From contig NZ_WTYF01000004.1 in the NCBI RefSeq assembly GCF_009827315.1, positions 1,302,001 through 1,366,000 on the forward strand: 64,000 nucleotides of DNA, in the 5' to 3' direction. This DNA comes from Qipengyuania gaetbuli. Its GTDB lineage: Bacteria; Pseudomonadota; Alphaproteobacteria; Sphingomonadales; Sphingomonadaceae. The position numbers and the translations under genes are program-made. The notes under the pieces are model-generated. The model saw only the letters and a list, made by a program, of their open reading frames with translations. It was not told the origin of the DNA and did not search any database. The stretch's first letter is position 1. Every line of letters begins with the position of its first letter. Of the stretch, positions 33,864 through 41,500 are shown in pieces.

Positions 33864-33894
33864 CCTCCGGCCGTCACGTACGGCACAAAAGATC

Positions 33895-33934
33895 AGGGGC
33901 CGGGGGTCTTTCGACCTCCGGCCCCTTCCCTTTT
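33895..33934 (+). terminator. Terminator after AGCS symporter
   Basis: AGGGGCCGG..GGTC pairs with GACC..CCGGCCCCTT around loop TTTC, followed by CCCTTTT, about 30 bp after the symporter stop. Confidence 0.8.
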
Positions 33935-33943
33935 CAGGGTGTC

Positions 33944-33964
33944 CTAACCGACTGAACCGTTCAG
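33944..33964. promoter_or_regulatory. Second CTGAAC-C-GTTCAG palindrome
   Basis: CTGAAC (33952-33957) and GTTCAG (33959-33964) form a perfect dyad preceded by CTAACCGA, nearly the same context as the element at 220-242. It overlaps the stop codon of the 49-residue ORF and lies after a terminator, so it is not in an obvious promoter. Confidence 0.25.
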
Positions 33965-34110
33965 CGAGCCCCGAACAGGCGGGCGAAGAAACCCGGCTCT
34001 TCCATCGGGAGGATCTTGCCGTGTTGCCTGTAGCGCAGGGACGCGTCGCTATAGGGCTTCGGCTTCACCCACCGATCGGGGCGGCTGCTATGGAAGGACA
34101 AGCTCGACAT
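33961..34110 (-). CDS. Small hypothetical protein (49 residues)
   Basis: A complete small gene read leftward from the ATG at 34110, with an ideal GGAGGAA Shine-Dalgarno six bases upstream. The product begins MSSLSFHSSRPDRWVKPKPY, has a conserved-looking core with RYRQHGKILPMEE, and ends in PGFFARLFGAR. It has no membrane segment or signal peptide and is rich in Arg/Ser/Pro, like a small adaptor or nucleic-acid/membrane-associated peptide. I do not recognise a family. The strong ribosome site, codon use and a closing FFARLFGAR motif argue that it is real. It stands alone between the symporter and the glycosyltransferase-87 gene. Confidence 0.7.
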   Translation of the reverse strand: MSSLSFHSSRPDRWVKPKPYSDASLRYRQHGKILPMEEPGFFARLFGAR

Positions 34111-34231
34111 GGGGTTCCTCCATGAAATACTTTCCCACCGTCCTGCCGCGTAGAACCCCCTATGCGGCTATCGGGTTCCCGCGAAAATCGAGGCAGGGCG
34201 GGCGCTTGTCCCCTATCGGGACTGCGGCCCC

Positions 34232-35374
34232 TCAGCGCTGACCGGCGCGCGTCCAGACGAGCCACAGCAGCGCAAGCGAGCACAGCGGCATGAAGTTGAC
34301 CTCCAGCGGGAGCGCCGCGGCGCGTGTGGCGTAGGGCGCGAACCACAAGGCGACGAGGCCGAGTTTCTCGTAAGGCCTGAAGCCGCGCTCCAGCCCCTGC
34401 TCCACCAGCCACAGTGTCGGGAAGATCAGGAAGGGCAGGTCGTAATTGAACAAGTATGGGGAGGCGAGCGCGGTGGCCGCCAGCATGGCCGACGCGCTTG
34501 CCCGCACGTCTTCGCCGGATTTGCGCCATGCCAGCATGGCCGCCGCCAGCGCAGCAAGACCGCTCAGGACACCTGCGACCATCGCCGGTCCCTCACCCGT
34601 CCAGTGGCGGACCTGCGAATAGAAGGTCACCATGCGCAGGAAGAAGTCGTCGCTGCGCTCGCCCATGATGGCGCGGCTGGCTTCCCAGCTGGTGGTGTAG
34701 CCGGCCATCGTGTCCGTGCCGAACACCAGCCACGAGGCTGCCAGCAGGCCGAGCGCGCTCGCTCCCGCAGCGACTATGGCGCGCCACTTGCCGCCCATCG
34801 CCAGCCAGAAGGGCGTGAGCACGGCAAGGTGCGGCTTTACCACCAGCGCCCCGATGGCCGCGCCCGACAATGCCGGACGCTGCGCCAGCGATTGCGCCGC
34901 CAGAACCAGCAGCGCGCCGGTCAGCAGCCCCGTCTGCGCGTGGCCAGCGGCCAGCAAGGCGCCCGGATAGGCGAGGACCAGCGGCCACAGGCGCGGGAAG
35001 GCGCGGATGCTCGCCCAGGCCCACAGCGCATAGGTCACGCCCACCCAGGCAATCCACGCAATCGGGAACGGCAGCGCGCCGAACGGCGTGACGGCAAACA
35101 GGAAGGGCGGCGGATTGACGAAGACGAACCAGCCTTCGCTTCCCGTGGCGGTCTGCACGCTTTCCTGCACGGCAAGGTCGTAGGCCGCCACCGGATTGCC
35201 TGCCGCCGCGACATGGCCCGCGCCCCAGAAGGCGAGGAAATCGGTCCCGGCCGGCTGCATCGCCTTGATGTAGCTGTTCGCCAGCAGCGCCAGCGAGGCG
35301 ATCGCGATCAGCACCGCATAGCCGCGCACGCGCCTTGCGGTCAGCCAGTCCGCTTCGCGAAGATGTGTGAGCAC
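34232..35374 (-). CDS. Glycosyltransferase 87 (DUF2029) family membrane protein
   Basis: A 380-residue polytopic membrane protein of the GT87/DUF2029 family, which are polyprenyl-phosphate-sugar-dependent transferases (alpha-mannosyltransferases in actinobacteria). About ten hydrophobic helices. The first periplasmic loop has the acidic motif GTDFLAFWGAGH (around residues 43-54) in place of the catalytic Asp of the GT-C fold, followed by NPPPFLF. The lipid-linked donor and acceptor are unknown. It is a single gene between the 49-residue ORF and the DUF885 pair, and could serve the same envelope glycan as the 18.9-22.7 kb genes. That connection is only inferred. Confidence 0.82.
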   Translation of the reverse strand: MLTHLREADWLTARRVRGYAVLIAIASLALLANSYIKAMQPAGTDFLAFWGAGHVAAAGNPVAAYDLAVQESVQTATGSEGWFVFVNPPPFLFAVTPFGALPFPIAWIAWVGVTYALWAWASIRAFPRLWPLVLAYPGALLAAGHAQTGLLTGALLVLAAQSLAQRPALSGAAIGALVVKPHLAVLTPFWLAMGGKWRAIVAAGASALGLLAASWLVFGTDTMAGYTTSWEASRAIMGERSDDFFLRMVTFYSQVRHWTGEGPAMVAGVLSGLAALAAAMLAWRKSGEDVRASASAMLAATALASPYLFNYDLPFLIFPTLWLVEQGLERGFRPYEKLGLVALWFAPYATRAAALPLEVNFMPLCSLALLWLVWTRAGQR

Positions 35375-35442
35375 GCGCGCCCTCCCCGGAACTTCGAGGA
35401 CCCGTCTAGGGCGCGCGGCGCTTTGCTGTCACGCGTGGCGGC

Positions 35443-37230
35443 TTACTTGCCCCCAGCGGCGATCCAGGCGTCGATCTTGGCTTCCAGCACCGACAGCGGG
35501 ATATTGCCCGTCGAAAGCACCTGGTCGTGGAAGCGGCGGACGTCGAAATCCTTGCCCAGCGCCTTCTCGGCCTTGGCACGCAGGGCCTTTATCTTCAGTT
35601 CGCCCGTCTTGTAGGCCAGCGCCTGGGCCGGCATCACGATGTAGCGCGCCGTCTCGCTTTCGGCGAAATCGCGCGGCTGGCCGTTGGCGACCATGTATTC
35701 GATGGCCTTCTCGCGGCTCCAGCCCTTGGCATGCATGCCGGTATCGACGACGAGGCGCACTGCACGCAGCAGTTCGCCGCCCGCAAGCGCGCCGATCCTG
35801 TCGAGCGGGTCGTCATAAAGGCCCAGCTCGTAGCCGAGGCTTTCGGCATAAAGTCCCCAGCCCTCGCCATAGGCGGTAAAGCCGTTGTAGCGCATGAAAT
35901 CGGGCAGTTCCTCGTTCTCGTAGGCCAGCATGGTCTCGAAGTGATGGCCCGGATTGCCTTCGTGCATGTAGAGCGCGACCGAGGTACCGAGCTTGCGCTC
36001 CGCCACGTTGTAGCCGCTGAAGTAGAAGGTGCCCGGACGCGACCCGTCGATCTTGCCGGGATAGTAGGAGGCGGCGAGGTTGAAGGCCTCGCGATACTCT
36101 TCGTAAGGCTCGATCCGCAGCGGGGTCTTGGGCTGGTTGAGGAACAGGCGGTCCATCAGCGGATCGACCTTGCGGCCGACCTCGTACCAGGCCGCCTGCA
36201 GGTCCGCCTTGGTGGTGTAGGTCACCTGCTTGCGGTCGCCGGCCTCTGCCCTCGCCTTGGCGAGCGCTGCATTGATGCGCGCGACTTCGGCAAGGCCGGT
36301 CTGGTGGATTTCCTCCGCCGTCAACGGCAGCGTGGTCATTTCCTCGATGCGGAAGGCGTAATAGGCATCGCCCCCCGGGCCGTCGGTCGCCGCGATGCTG
36401 GCGCGGGCCTTGGGCAGGTATTCACTGGCGAGGAAATCGCGCATCCGCTTCATCGCCGGGAACAGCGTGTCCTTCACGCTCGCACGGTAGGCGGCGGTCA
36501 GGCGGTCCTTTTCGGCCTGCGAGAAGCTGGCCGGGAAGGCGCCCAGCGGAGCGTAATATGGGTTCGCGGCATCGGCTGCGCCCAGCTGCGTGTCGAACTG
36601 CTGGATCATGATTTCCACCGTCAGGCGCGGCAGGGTGATGCCCCGCGCCATGCCGGTGCGCATCCGCGTGATCATGTCGTCCATGCCCTTGGCCGCAGAC
36701 GCATGGCGGGCAAGGTTGTTCTCGTAATCCGTGACCGTGTCGAACGGCATCAGCGCACCCGGGGCCGACAGGCGCGGGTAGAACACGTGGAAGCCGCGGA
36801 AATGGTCGATCGGCGTTGCCAGGATGGTCGGCAGGATTTCGGGATCGGTTTCCGCGATCCGGCGCTGCATCGTGTATTCGAAGGTGTCGTAGACGATACG
36901 GCCCGTCTCGCTCAGCGCATTGCGATCGATCAGGCGCAGCGCGGCAAGGTCCGCCTGCGCGGCAGCGCGTTCCTTGGCGTAATAGGCAGGCGAGAAATCG
37001 CCCAGCGTATCCGCGTCAGAGAAATCGCCGCGGAAGAATGCGGAGGTGGGATTGCGGTCGAGATAGGCCGCCTCGCTCCGGTCGAGCAGGGCATCGAGCG
37101 CCACTGCAGCCGTGGCCTGCTTCGCTGCCGCCACCGGTGCTTCGGCATAGGTGCCGACGGTCGAACAGGCGCCCACTCCAGTTGCCAGAACCAGCGCCAT
37201 CGCGGTCTTCGCTGCGAAAGTCTTCATCAT
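35443..37230 (-). CDS. DUF885 family lipoprotein, putative metallopeptidase (copy 1)
   Basis: A 595-residue exported protein. The start is the ATG at 37230 behind GGAGAG; the N-terminus is a lipoprotein signal with lipobox VGAC (Cys about residue 21). The family hallmark is a zinc-protease-like motif HEGNPGHHFE beginning at H423, with a downstream EGWGLYAE (Glu ligand candidate), fitting a gluzincin-like enzyme. DUF885 proteins are annotated from homology only; the substrate may be short peptides. A second DUF885 gene lies 26 bp upstream on the same strand, so the two are one operon. The C-terminal region ends SVLEAKIDAWIAAGGK, nearly the same as its paralogue. Confidence 0.88.
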   Translation of the reverse strand: MMKTFAAKTAMALVLATGVGACSTVGTYAEAPVAAAKQATAAVALDALLDRSEAAYLDRNPTSAFFRGDFSDADTLGDFSPAYYAKERAAAQADLAALRLIDRNALSETGRIVYDTFEYTMQRRIAETDPEILPTILATPIDHFRGFHVFYPRLSAPGALMPFDTVTDYENNLARHASAAKGMDDMITRMRTGMARGITLPRLTVEIMIQQFDTQLGAADAANPYYAPLGAFPASFSQAEKDRLTAAYRASVKDTLFPAMKRMRDFLASEYLPKARASIAATDGPGGDAYYAFRIEEMTTLPLTAEEIHQTGLAEVARINAALAKARAEAGDRKQVTYTTKADLQAAWYEVGRKVDPLMDRLFLNQPKTPLRIEPYEEYREAFNLAASYYPGKIDGSRPGTFYFSGYNVAERKLGTSVALYMHEGNPGHHFETMLAYENEELPDFMRYNGFTAYGEGWGLYAESLGYELGLYDDPLDRIGALAGGELLRAVRLVVDTGMHAKGWSREKAIEYMVANGQPRDFAESETARYIVMPAQALAYKTGELKIKALRAKAEKALGKDFDVRRFHDQVLSTGNIPLSVLEAKIDAWIAAGGK

Positions 37231-37256
37231 CGTCTCTCCTCGGTCCCCTTGCAAGC

Positions 37257-39077
37257 TTACTTGCCGCCGGCTGCAATCCAGCGGTCGATCTTTCCTTCCA
37301 GCACAGGCAGCGGCAGGCCGCCAGTGTCGAGCACCTGCGCATGGAAGGCGCGAATGTCGAAATCGTCACCCAGCGCGGCTTCTGCCTTGCGGCGCAGTTC
37401 CTGGATCTTCAGCGCGCCCACCTTGTAGGCCAGCGCCTGGCTGGGAATGGCGATATAGCGTTCCACCTCTGCCACGACCTCGGTGCGGGTCATGCCCGAG
37501 TTTTCCAGCATGAAGTTGATCGCCTGGTCGCGCGTCCAGCCCTTGGAATGAAGGCCCGTGTCGACCACCAGCCGCATCGCGCGCAGCTGTTCGTCCTGCA
37601 GCGTGCCGTAGCGGTTCCACGGGTCCTCGAAGAAGCCCATCTCGTAGCCCAGCGTCTCGGCATAGAGCGCCCAGCCCTCGACATAGGCCGTGGTCCCGCC
37701 AAAGCGCATGAAGGCGGGCAGCGCCTCGTTCTCCTGCGCGAGGCTGATCTGGAAGTGATGCCCCGGCGCACCTTCGTGGAGGTAGAGCGTGACATTGCCC
37801 GTCGTCAGGCGGCTGGGCAGGTCGTAGGCGTTGAAATAGAAGGTGCCCGGACGCGATCCGTCGGGCGATCCGCCCTGGTACGAACCGCCAGCCTCGAACT
37901 TTTCGCGATATTCCTCGTAAGGCTTGATCTCAAGCGGAGTCTTGGGCGTCAGCGAGAAATACTGCGGGATCTTCGCATCGACTTGCTTGCCGATATCGTA
38001 ATAGGTCTGCGTCAGCGCCTCGCGGCTCTTCGGCTGGAACTTGGGATCGGTGCGGACATAGTCGAAGAATTCGTTGAGCGAGCCGGCAAAGCCGACCTCC
38101 GCCTTCACCTTTTCCAGCTCGCCCTTGATGCGCGCGACTTCGGACAGGCCGAGGTTATGAAGATAGTCGGGCTCGAGCGGCAGGGTGGTCGTGTCCTCCA
38201 CCAGCCGGCGATAGAGCGCTTCGCCGCCCTTCATCTGGGACAGGCCCACGGTGCCCCGCGCAGCGGCGTAATATTCATCGCGCAGGAAATCGCGCAGGCG
38301 CGCATGAGCGGCATAGATGTCGGCAATGCCGGTGCGATATTCCGCCTCCAGCCGCGCCTTGTCGGCAGCGGAGAAGCTGTCGGGGAAGTTCTTCACCGGC
38401 ATGAAGAAGGGCGATTCCTCGATATCCATCGCCAGCTGCGTGTCGAGCTGGCTGATGACATTGCCGATGGTCAGCTTCGTTTCCAGCACCCCGCTCGCCA
38501 TGCCTTCGCGGAAGCGCGCGATCGAGCGGTCGGTCAAGGCAACATAGTCGCGGTGACGCGACAAATTGTTCTCGTAATCCTCGACCGTTTCGAAGGGCGC
38601 CGCGCTCTGCCCGCTGGCGAAGCTGGGATAGAACGTGTGGAAGCCTGCAAAGTGGTTGACCGGACGCACGCTGGTCGCAGCGAGGATTTCAGGGGTCAGC
38701 CCGGCCAGCACCTCGCGCTGGTTATAGGCGAACACGTCGTAAGCCAGCTGGTCCGTCGCCGACAGCTTGGAACGGTCGATCTCGGCCAGCTTGGCAAGGT
38801 TAAGCTGCGCGTCGGCGCGGGTCGCATTGTTGAACTCGTCGGTCATGTAATCGCCCAGCCGGTCGGCATAGCGCATGTCACCGCGGAACAGGGCGGAGAT
38901 CGGGTTGAGCTTGAGGCTGCGCTCGTCCGCATCCTCGAACAGGCCGAACAGCTTGTCGTGCTCGCTCACCTCGTCGGCTTGCGCCACCGGCATGCTGTCT
39001 GCAACCGGCGGGGTCGCTGCGCAGGCGGCAAGCGTGATGGCGGACGCGCAGGCCAGCGCGAGGCGGATCGGTTTCAT
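37257..39077 (-). CDS. DUF885 family lipoprotein, putative metallopeptidase (copy 2)
   Basis: A 606-residue paralogue of the next gene downstream. The start is the ATG at 39077; the lipobox is LAAC (Cys about residue 19). It keeps the same motif set, HEGAPGHHFQ starting at H434 and EGWALYAETLG, and the same C-terminal WIAAGGK ending. The two proteins share many blocks (RPGTFYF, PLEIKPYEEYR versus PLRIEPYEEYR) but differ widely elsewhere, so this is an old tandem duplication rather than a recent one. Both carry intact motifs, suggesting different substrates. The first gene of the operon in transcription order. Confidence 0.88.
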   Translation of the reverse strand: MKPIRLALACASAITLAACAATPPVADSMPVAQADEVSEHDKLFGLFEDADERSLKLNPISALFRGDMRYADRLGDYMTDEFNNATRADAQLNLAKLAEIDRSKLSATDQLAYDVFAYNQREVLAGLTPEILAATSVRPVNHFAGFHTFYPSFASGQSAAPFETVEDYENNLSRHRDYVALTDRSIARFREGMASGVLETKLTIGNVISQLDTQLAMDIEESPFFMPVKNFPDSFSAADKARLEAEYRTGIADIYAAHARLRDFLRDEYYAAARGTVGLSQMKGGEALYRRLVEDTTTLPLEPDYLHNLGLSEVARIKGELEKVKAEVGFAGSLNEFFDYVRTDPKFQPKSREALTQTYYDIGKQVDAKIPQYFSLTPKTPLEIKPYEEYREKFEAGGSYQGGSPDGSRPGTFYFNAYDLPSRLTTGNVTLYLHEGAPGHHFQISLAQENEALPAFMRFGGTTAYVEGWALYAETLGYEMGFFEDPWNRYGTLQDEQLRAMRLVVDTGLHSKGWTRDQAINFMLENSGMTRTEVVAEVERYIAIPSQALAYKVGALKIQELRRKAEAALGDDFDIRAFHAQVLDTGGLPLPVLEGKIDRWIAAGGK

Positions 39078-39178
39078 CGGCTCTATCCCTGTTTTGACGC
39101 GCCAGCGCCTATGGCGCACCGGCAGGCCCTGCAAGCGGCAAAGCGGACGGGCGGCCTACCCGCGTCGATCAATGCCGC

Positions 39179-40111
39179 TCAATCGAGGCAGAAACGGTCG
39201 CCGCGCCGCGCGATCCCGAAGCCGCGCGCTTCCACCTCGCGCGCCTCGGCCGAGGCCGGATCGCGGATCGGGTTGGTGTGGTTGTAATGGATGAAGCGCA
39301 CCTTGGCGCGCTGGTCGGCGGGCAGGTGCTGGAGCATGTCCATCGTCGCCCTGACGCGGGGGTGCGGGATCTCGCTCATGTCGCGGCCGGGCAGTTCGTT
39401 GTCGTCCCAGAAGGTCGCGTCAATGAAGACATAGCGCCCCGTCTCGACCAGTTCGAACAGGGCCGAGCGATCGCCGCGTGTGAACTGCGCCCAGCTGTCG
39501 ATGTCGGGCACGTAGTGGAAGGCGGTTTTCCCGGCGAAGACCATGAAGCCTGCCGTTTCGGAATATTCGTCGCGGTGAGGCACGGCGTAGGGCAGCACGC
39601 GCAGGCGCCCGAGGTCGAGCGGGGTAATGCCCCCGTTCGCCAGTAGCCTGACCTCGATATTGCCGAGCTCGACCAGCTGGCTCCACGGGCCGTTCGTGCG
39701 CAGGAACTGCGCCATGCGCGGCAGGGCATAGACCGGTACGCCTTTCGCGCCTGCCGCCTCGCGCCCGAGCCAGGCGAGGCCGAGATAGTGGCCGATATGC
39801 GCATGGGTCAGGAAGATGCCATCGATGCCGAGGCTTTCGGTGGGTGGCTCGTTCCCGTCGAGCAGCGCCAGCTGTTCGGTAATCGCGGGCGAGGCGTCGA
39901 ACAGGTAACGCTTGTTCGACCCTCGATCGATCAGCGCGAGCGAGGAAGGCAGCAGGCGCTCCCCTGCGTCGTCCGCATTGCCGATCTGCGGCGCACCTGC
40001 GTCCTGTCCTGCGCCAAGGACGACCAGCTCGCGCTCGCATACGCCGCCCTCTTCCCCGGCAGCCGGGACTGCGAGGCCAAGTGCGGCAGCCAGCGCGAGG
40101 ATCGCCCTCAT
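39179..40111 (-). CDS. Exported MBL-fold metallo-hydrolase, PqqB-like
   Basis: A 310-residue metallo-beta-lactamase-fold protein with a signal peptide (MRAILALAAALGLAVPAAG). The active-site motif THAHIGHYLGL (H103, H105, H108) is intact, as are the later ligands HTNP near the C-terminus and the VFIDATFWDD segment. The N-terminal VLGAGQDAGAPQIGN resembles the opening of PqqB, but no other pqq gene is here and the export signal argues against a role in PQQ synthesis. The start overlaps the stop of the upstream amidohydrolase (ATGA), so they are translated together and probably act on the same compound. The substrate is unknown. Confidence 0.87.
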   Translation of the reverse strand: MRAILALAAALGLAVPAAGEEGGVCERELVVLGAGQDAGAPQIGNADDAGERLLPSSLALIDRGSNKRYLFDASPAITEQLALLDGNEPPTESLGIDGIFLTHAHIGHYLGLAWLGREAAGAKGVPVYALPRMAQFLRTNGPWSQLVELGNIEVRLLANGGITPLDLGRLRVLPYAVPHRDEYSETAGFMVFAGKTAFHYVPDIDSWAQFTRGDRSALFELVETGRYVFIDATFWDDNELPGRDMSEIPHPRVRATMDMLQHLPADQRAKVRFIHYNHTNPIRDPASAEAREVEARGFGIARRGDRFCLD

Positions 40112-41379
40112 TCGATGATGCGGCCGCGCACCATCACCCAGTCGGTCTGCTCGACCAGCGTCACGTCCTCGAGCGGGTTGCCCGGCACTGCGATGATGTC
40201 CGCCGAGTAGCCCGGCGCGATGCGGCCGATCTGGTTTTCCATGCCCAGTACCCTGGCCGCGCCAGTCGTCGCGCTGGCGAGCACTTCGCGGTCGGACATG
40301 CCGCCAGCCCGCATGAGGCCGAGTTCCTTGGCATTGTCGCCATGCTCGAACACGCCGGCATCGGTGCCGAAGGCGATCGTAACGCCCCATTTGCGGGCCC
40401 GCTCGACAATGCTTTCGGCATAGGCGGCGACAGCGCGGACCTTGTCTTCCACGACCGGGGTGTAGACGCCCTTGCCCAGATTGCCGCGGATGCCCTGGAA
40501 GGCCATGAGCGTGGGCACCAGCACGGTCCCGTTATCGCGCATCGCCTTGGCAGCGGCCTCGTCGATATAGGTCCCGTGCTCGATCGAGGTGACACCGGCG
40601 CGGGCCGCGGCCTCGATGCCGCGTGCGCCATGCGCATGGGCCATGACCTTGAGGCCGAGCGAGCGGGCCGTATCGACGATGCTCTTCATCTCGGCATCGG
40701 TGAAATGCGCCTCCAGCCCGCGGCCCTGCTGGCTCAGCACGCCGCCGGTCGCGGTGATCTTGATGATGTCGGCCCCGTTCTGGCTGGCGAGCCGGACCTT
40801 CTCCGCGCATTCGACCGCGCCGGTGCAATTGTAGCCGTCATCGAGCAGCGCGTTCACTTCGGGCAGGAAGCCATTGGTGTCGCCATGCCCGCCGACGATG
40901 GCGAGCGAGGGTCCGGCAGCGACGATGCGCGGTCCGGCGACGAGGCCTTCTGCGGTCGCGCGGCGCAGCGAGAAGGCGGTATGCTGGGCGCTGCCCGCCT
41001 CGCGTACGGTGGTGAAGCCGGCCTTGGCGGTGAGGCGTGCGTTCTTGGCCCCGATCACCACGTCCCATTCGGTCGGTTCGGTCGTCGCTTTCCAGAAGTC
41101 GCCGCCCGGATCGCCGGTCAGGTGCGTGTGCAAATCGATGAGGCCCGGCGCGAGCGTGCGGCCCTGCAGATGGACCATGTTCGCGCCGTCGGGCACGCCG
41201 GTCCAACCCTCTTCCACGCTGACGATCACGCCGTCCTTCACGGTGACGGTGGCCTTGCCCATCGGCTTGCTGGCGGCATCGACCACCAGGCCATCGGCAT
41301 GGATGATGGTCGTCTCTGCGGCCAGCGGTGAAATGGCAGCGAGCAGGCTGGCAGTCAGCCCGGCGATCAGTTTGCGCAT
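40108..41379 (-). CDS. Exported amidohydrolase, imidazolonepropionase/Xaa-Pro dipeptidase-like
   Basis: A 423-residue amidohydrolase-superfamily enzyme with a signal peptide (MRKLIAGLTASLLAAISPLAA). The start is the ATG at 41379 with GAGGAGA upstream. Metal-binding motif HTH at 84-86 (LIDLHTHLTG), later IIKITATGGVL (with the usual carboxylated Lys), HAHG and IEHGT motifs, and FGTDAG, all match the group of imidazolonepropionase-like exported enzymes that cleave Xaa-Pro or cyclic imide substrates. Followed with an ATGA overlap by the MBL-fold gene and divergent, 121 bp away, from an S9 peptidase. The set suggests outer-membrane/periplasmic peptide or dipeptide degradation. Confidence 0.9.
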   Translation of the reverse strand: MRKLIAGLTASLLAAISPLAAETTIIHADGLVVDAASKPMGKATVTVKDGVIVSVEEGWTGVPDGANMVHLQGRTLAPGLIDLHTHLTGDPGGDFWKATTEPTEWDVVIGAKNARLTAKAGFTTVREAGSAQHTAFSLRRATAEGLVAGPRIVAAGPSLAIVGGHGDTNGFLPEVNALLDDGYNCTGAVECAEKVRLASQNGADIIKITATGGVLSQQGRGLEAHFTDAEMKSIVDTARSLGLKVMAHAHGARGIEAAARAGVTSIEHGTYIDEAAAKAMRDNGTVLVPTLMAFQGIRGNLGKGVYTPVVEDKVRAVAAYAESIVERARKWGVTIAFGTDAGVFEHGDNAKELGLMRAGGMSDREVLASATTGAARVLGMENQIGRIAPGYSADIIAVPGNPLEDVTLVEQTDWVMVRGRIIE

Positions 41380-41500
41380 GGAATCTCCTCTTGTCCCTTG
41401 GCCGCCTGATGCCTGCACCGCCCGCCGCCCGCAAGCCCCGGTTTGCCCTCCGGCGCGAGGTCGCTATGAGACCGCCAGACGATTCCCAGAGGAGAGAACC

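Noticed and set aside
35527..39287. 633- and 823-codon frames antisense to the DUF885 pair
   Set aside because: Both are shadows of the DUF885 genes, which have signal peptides and HExxPGHH motifs.
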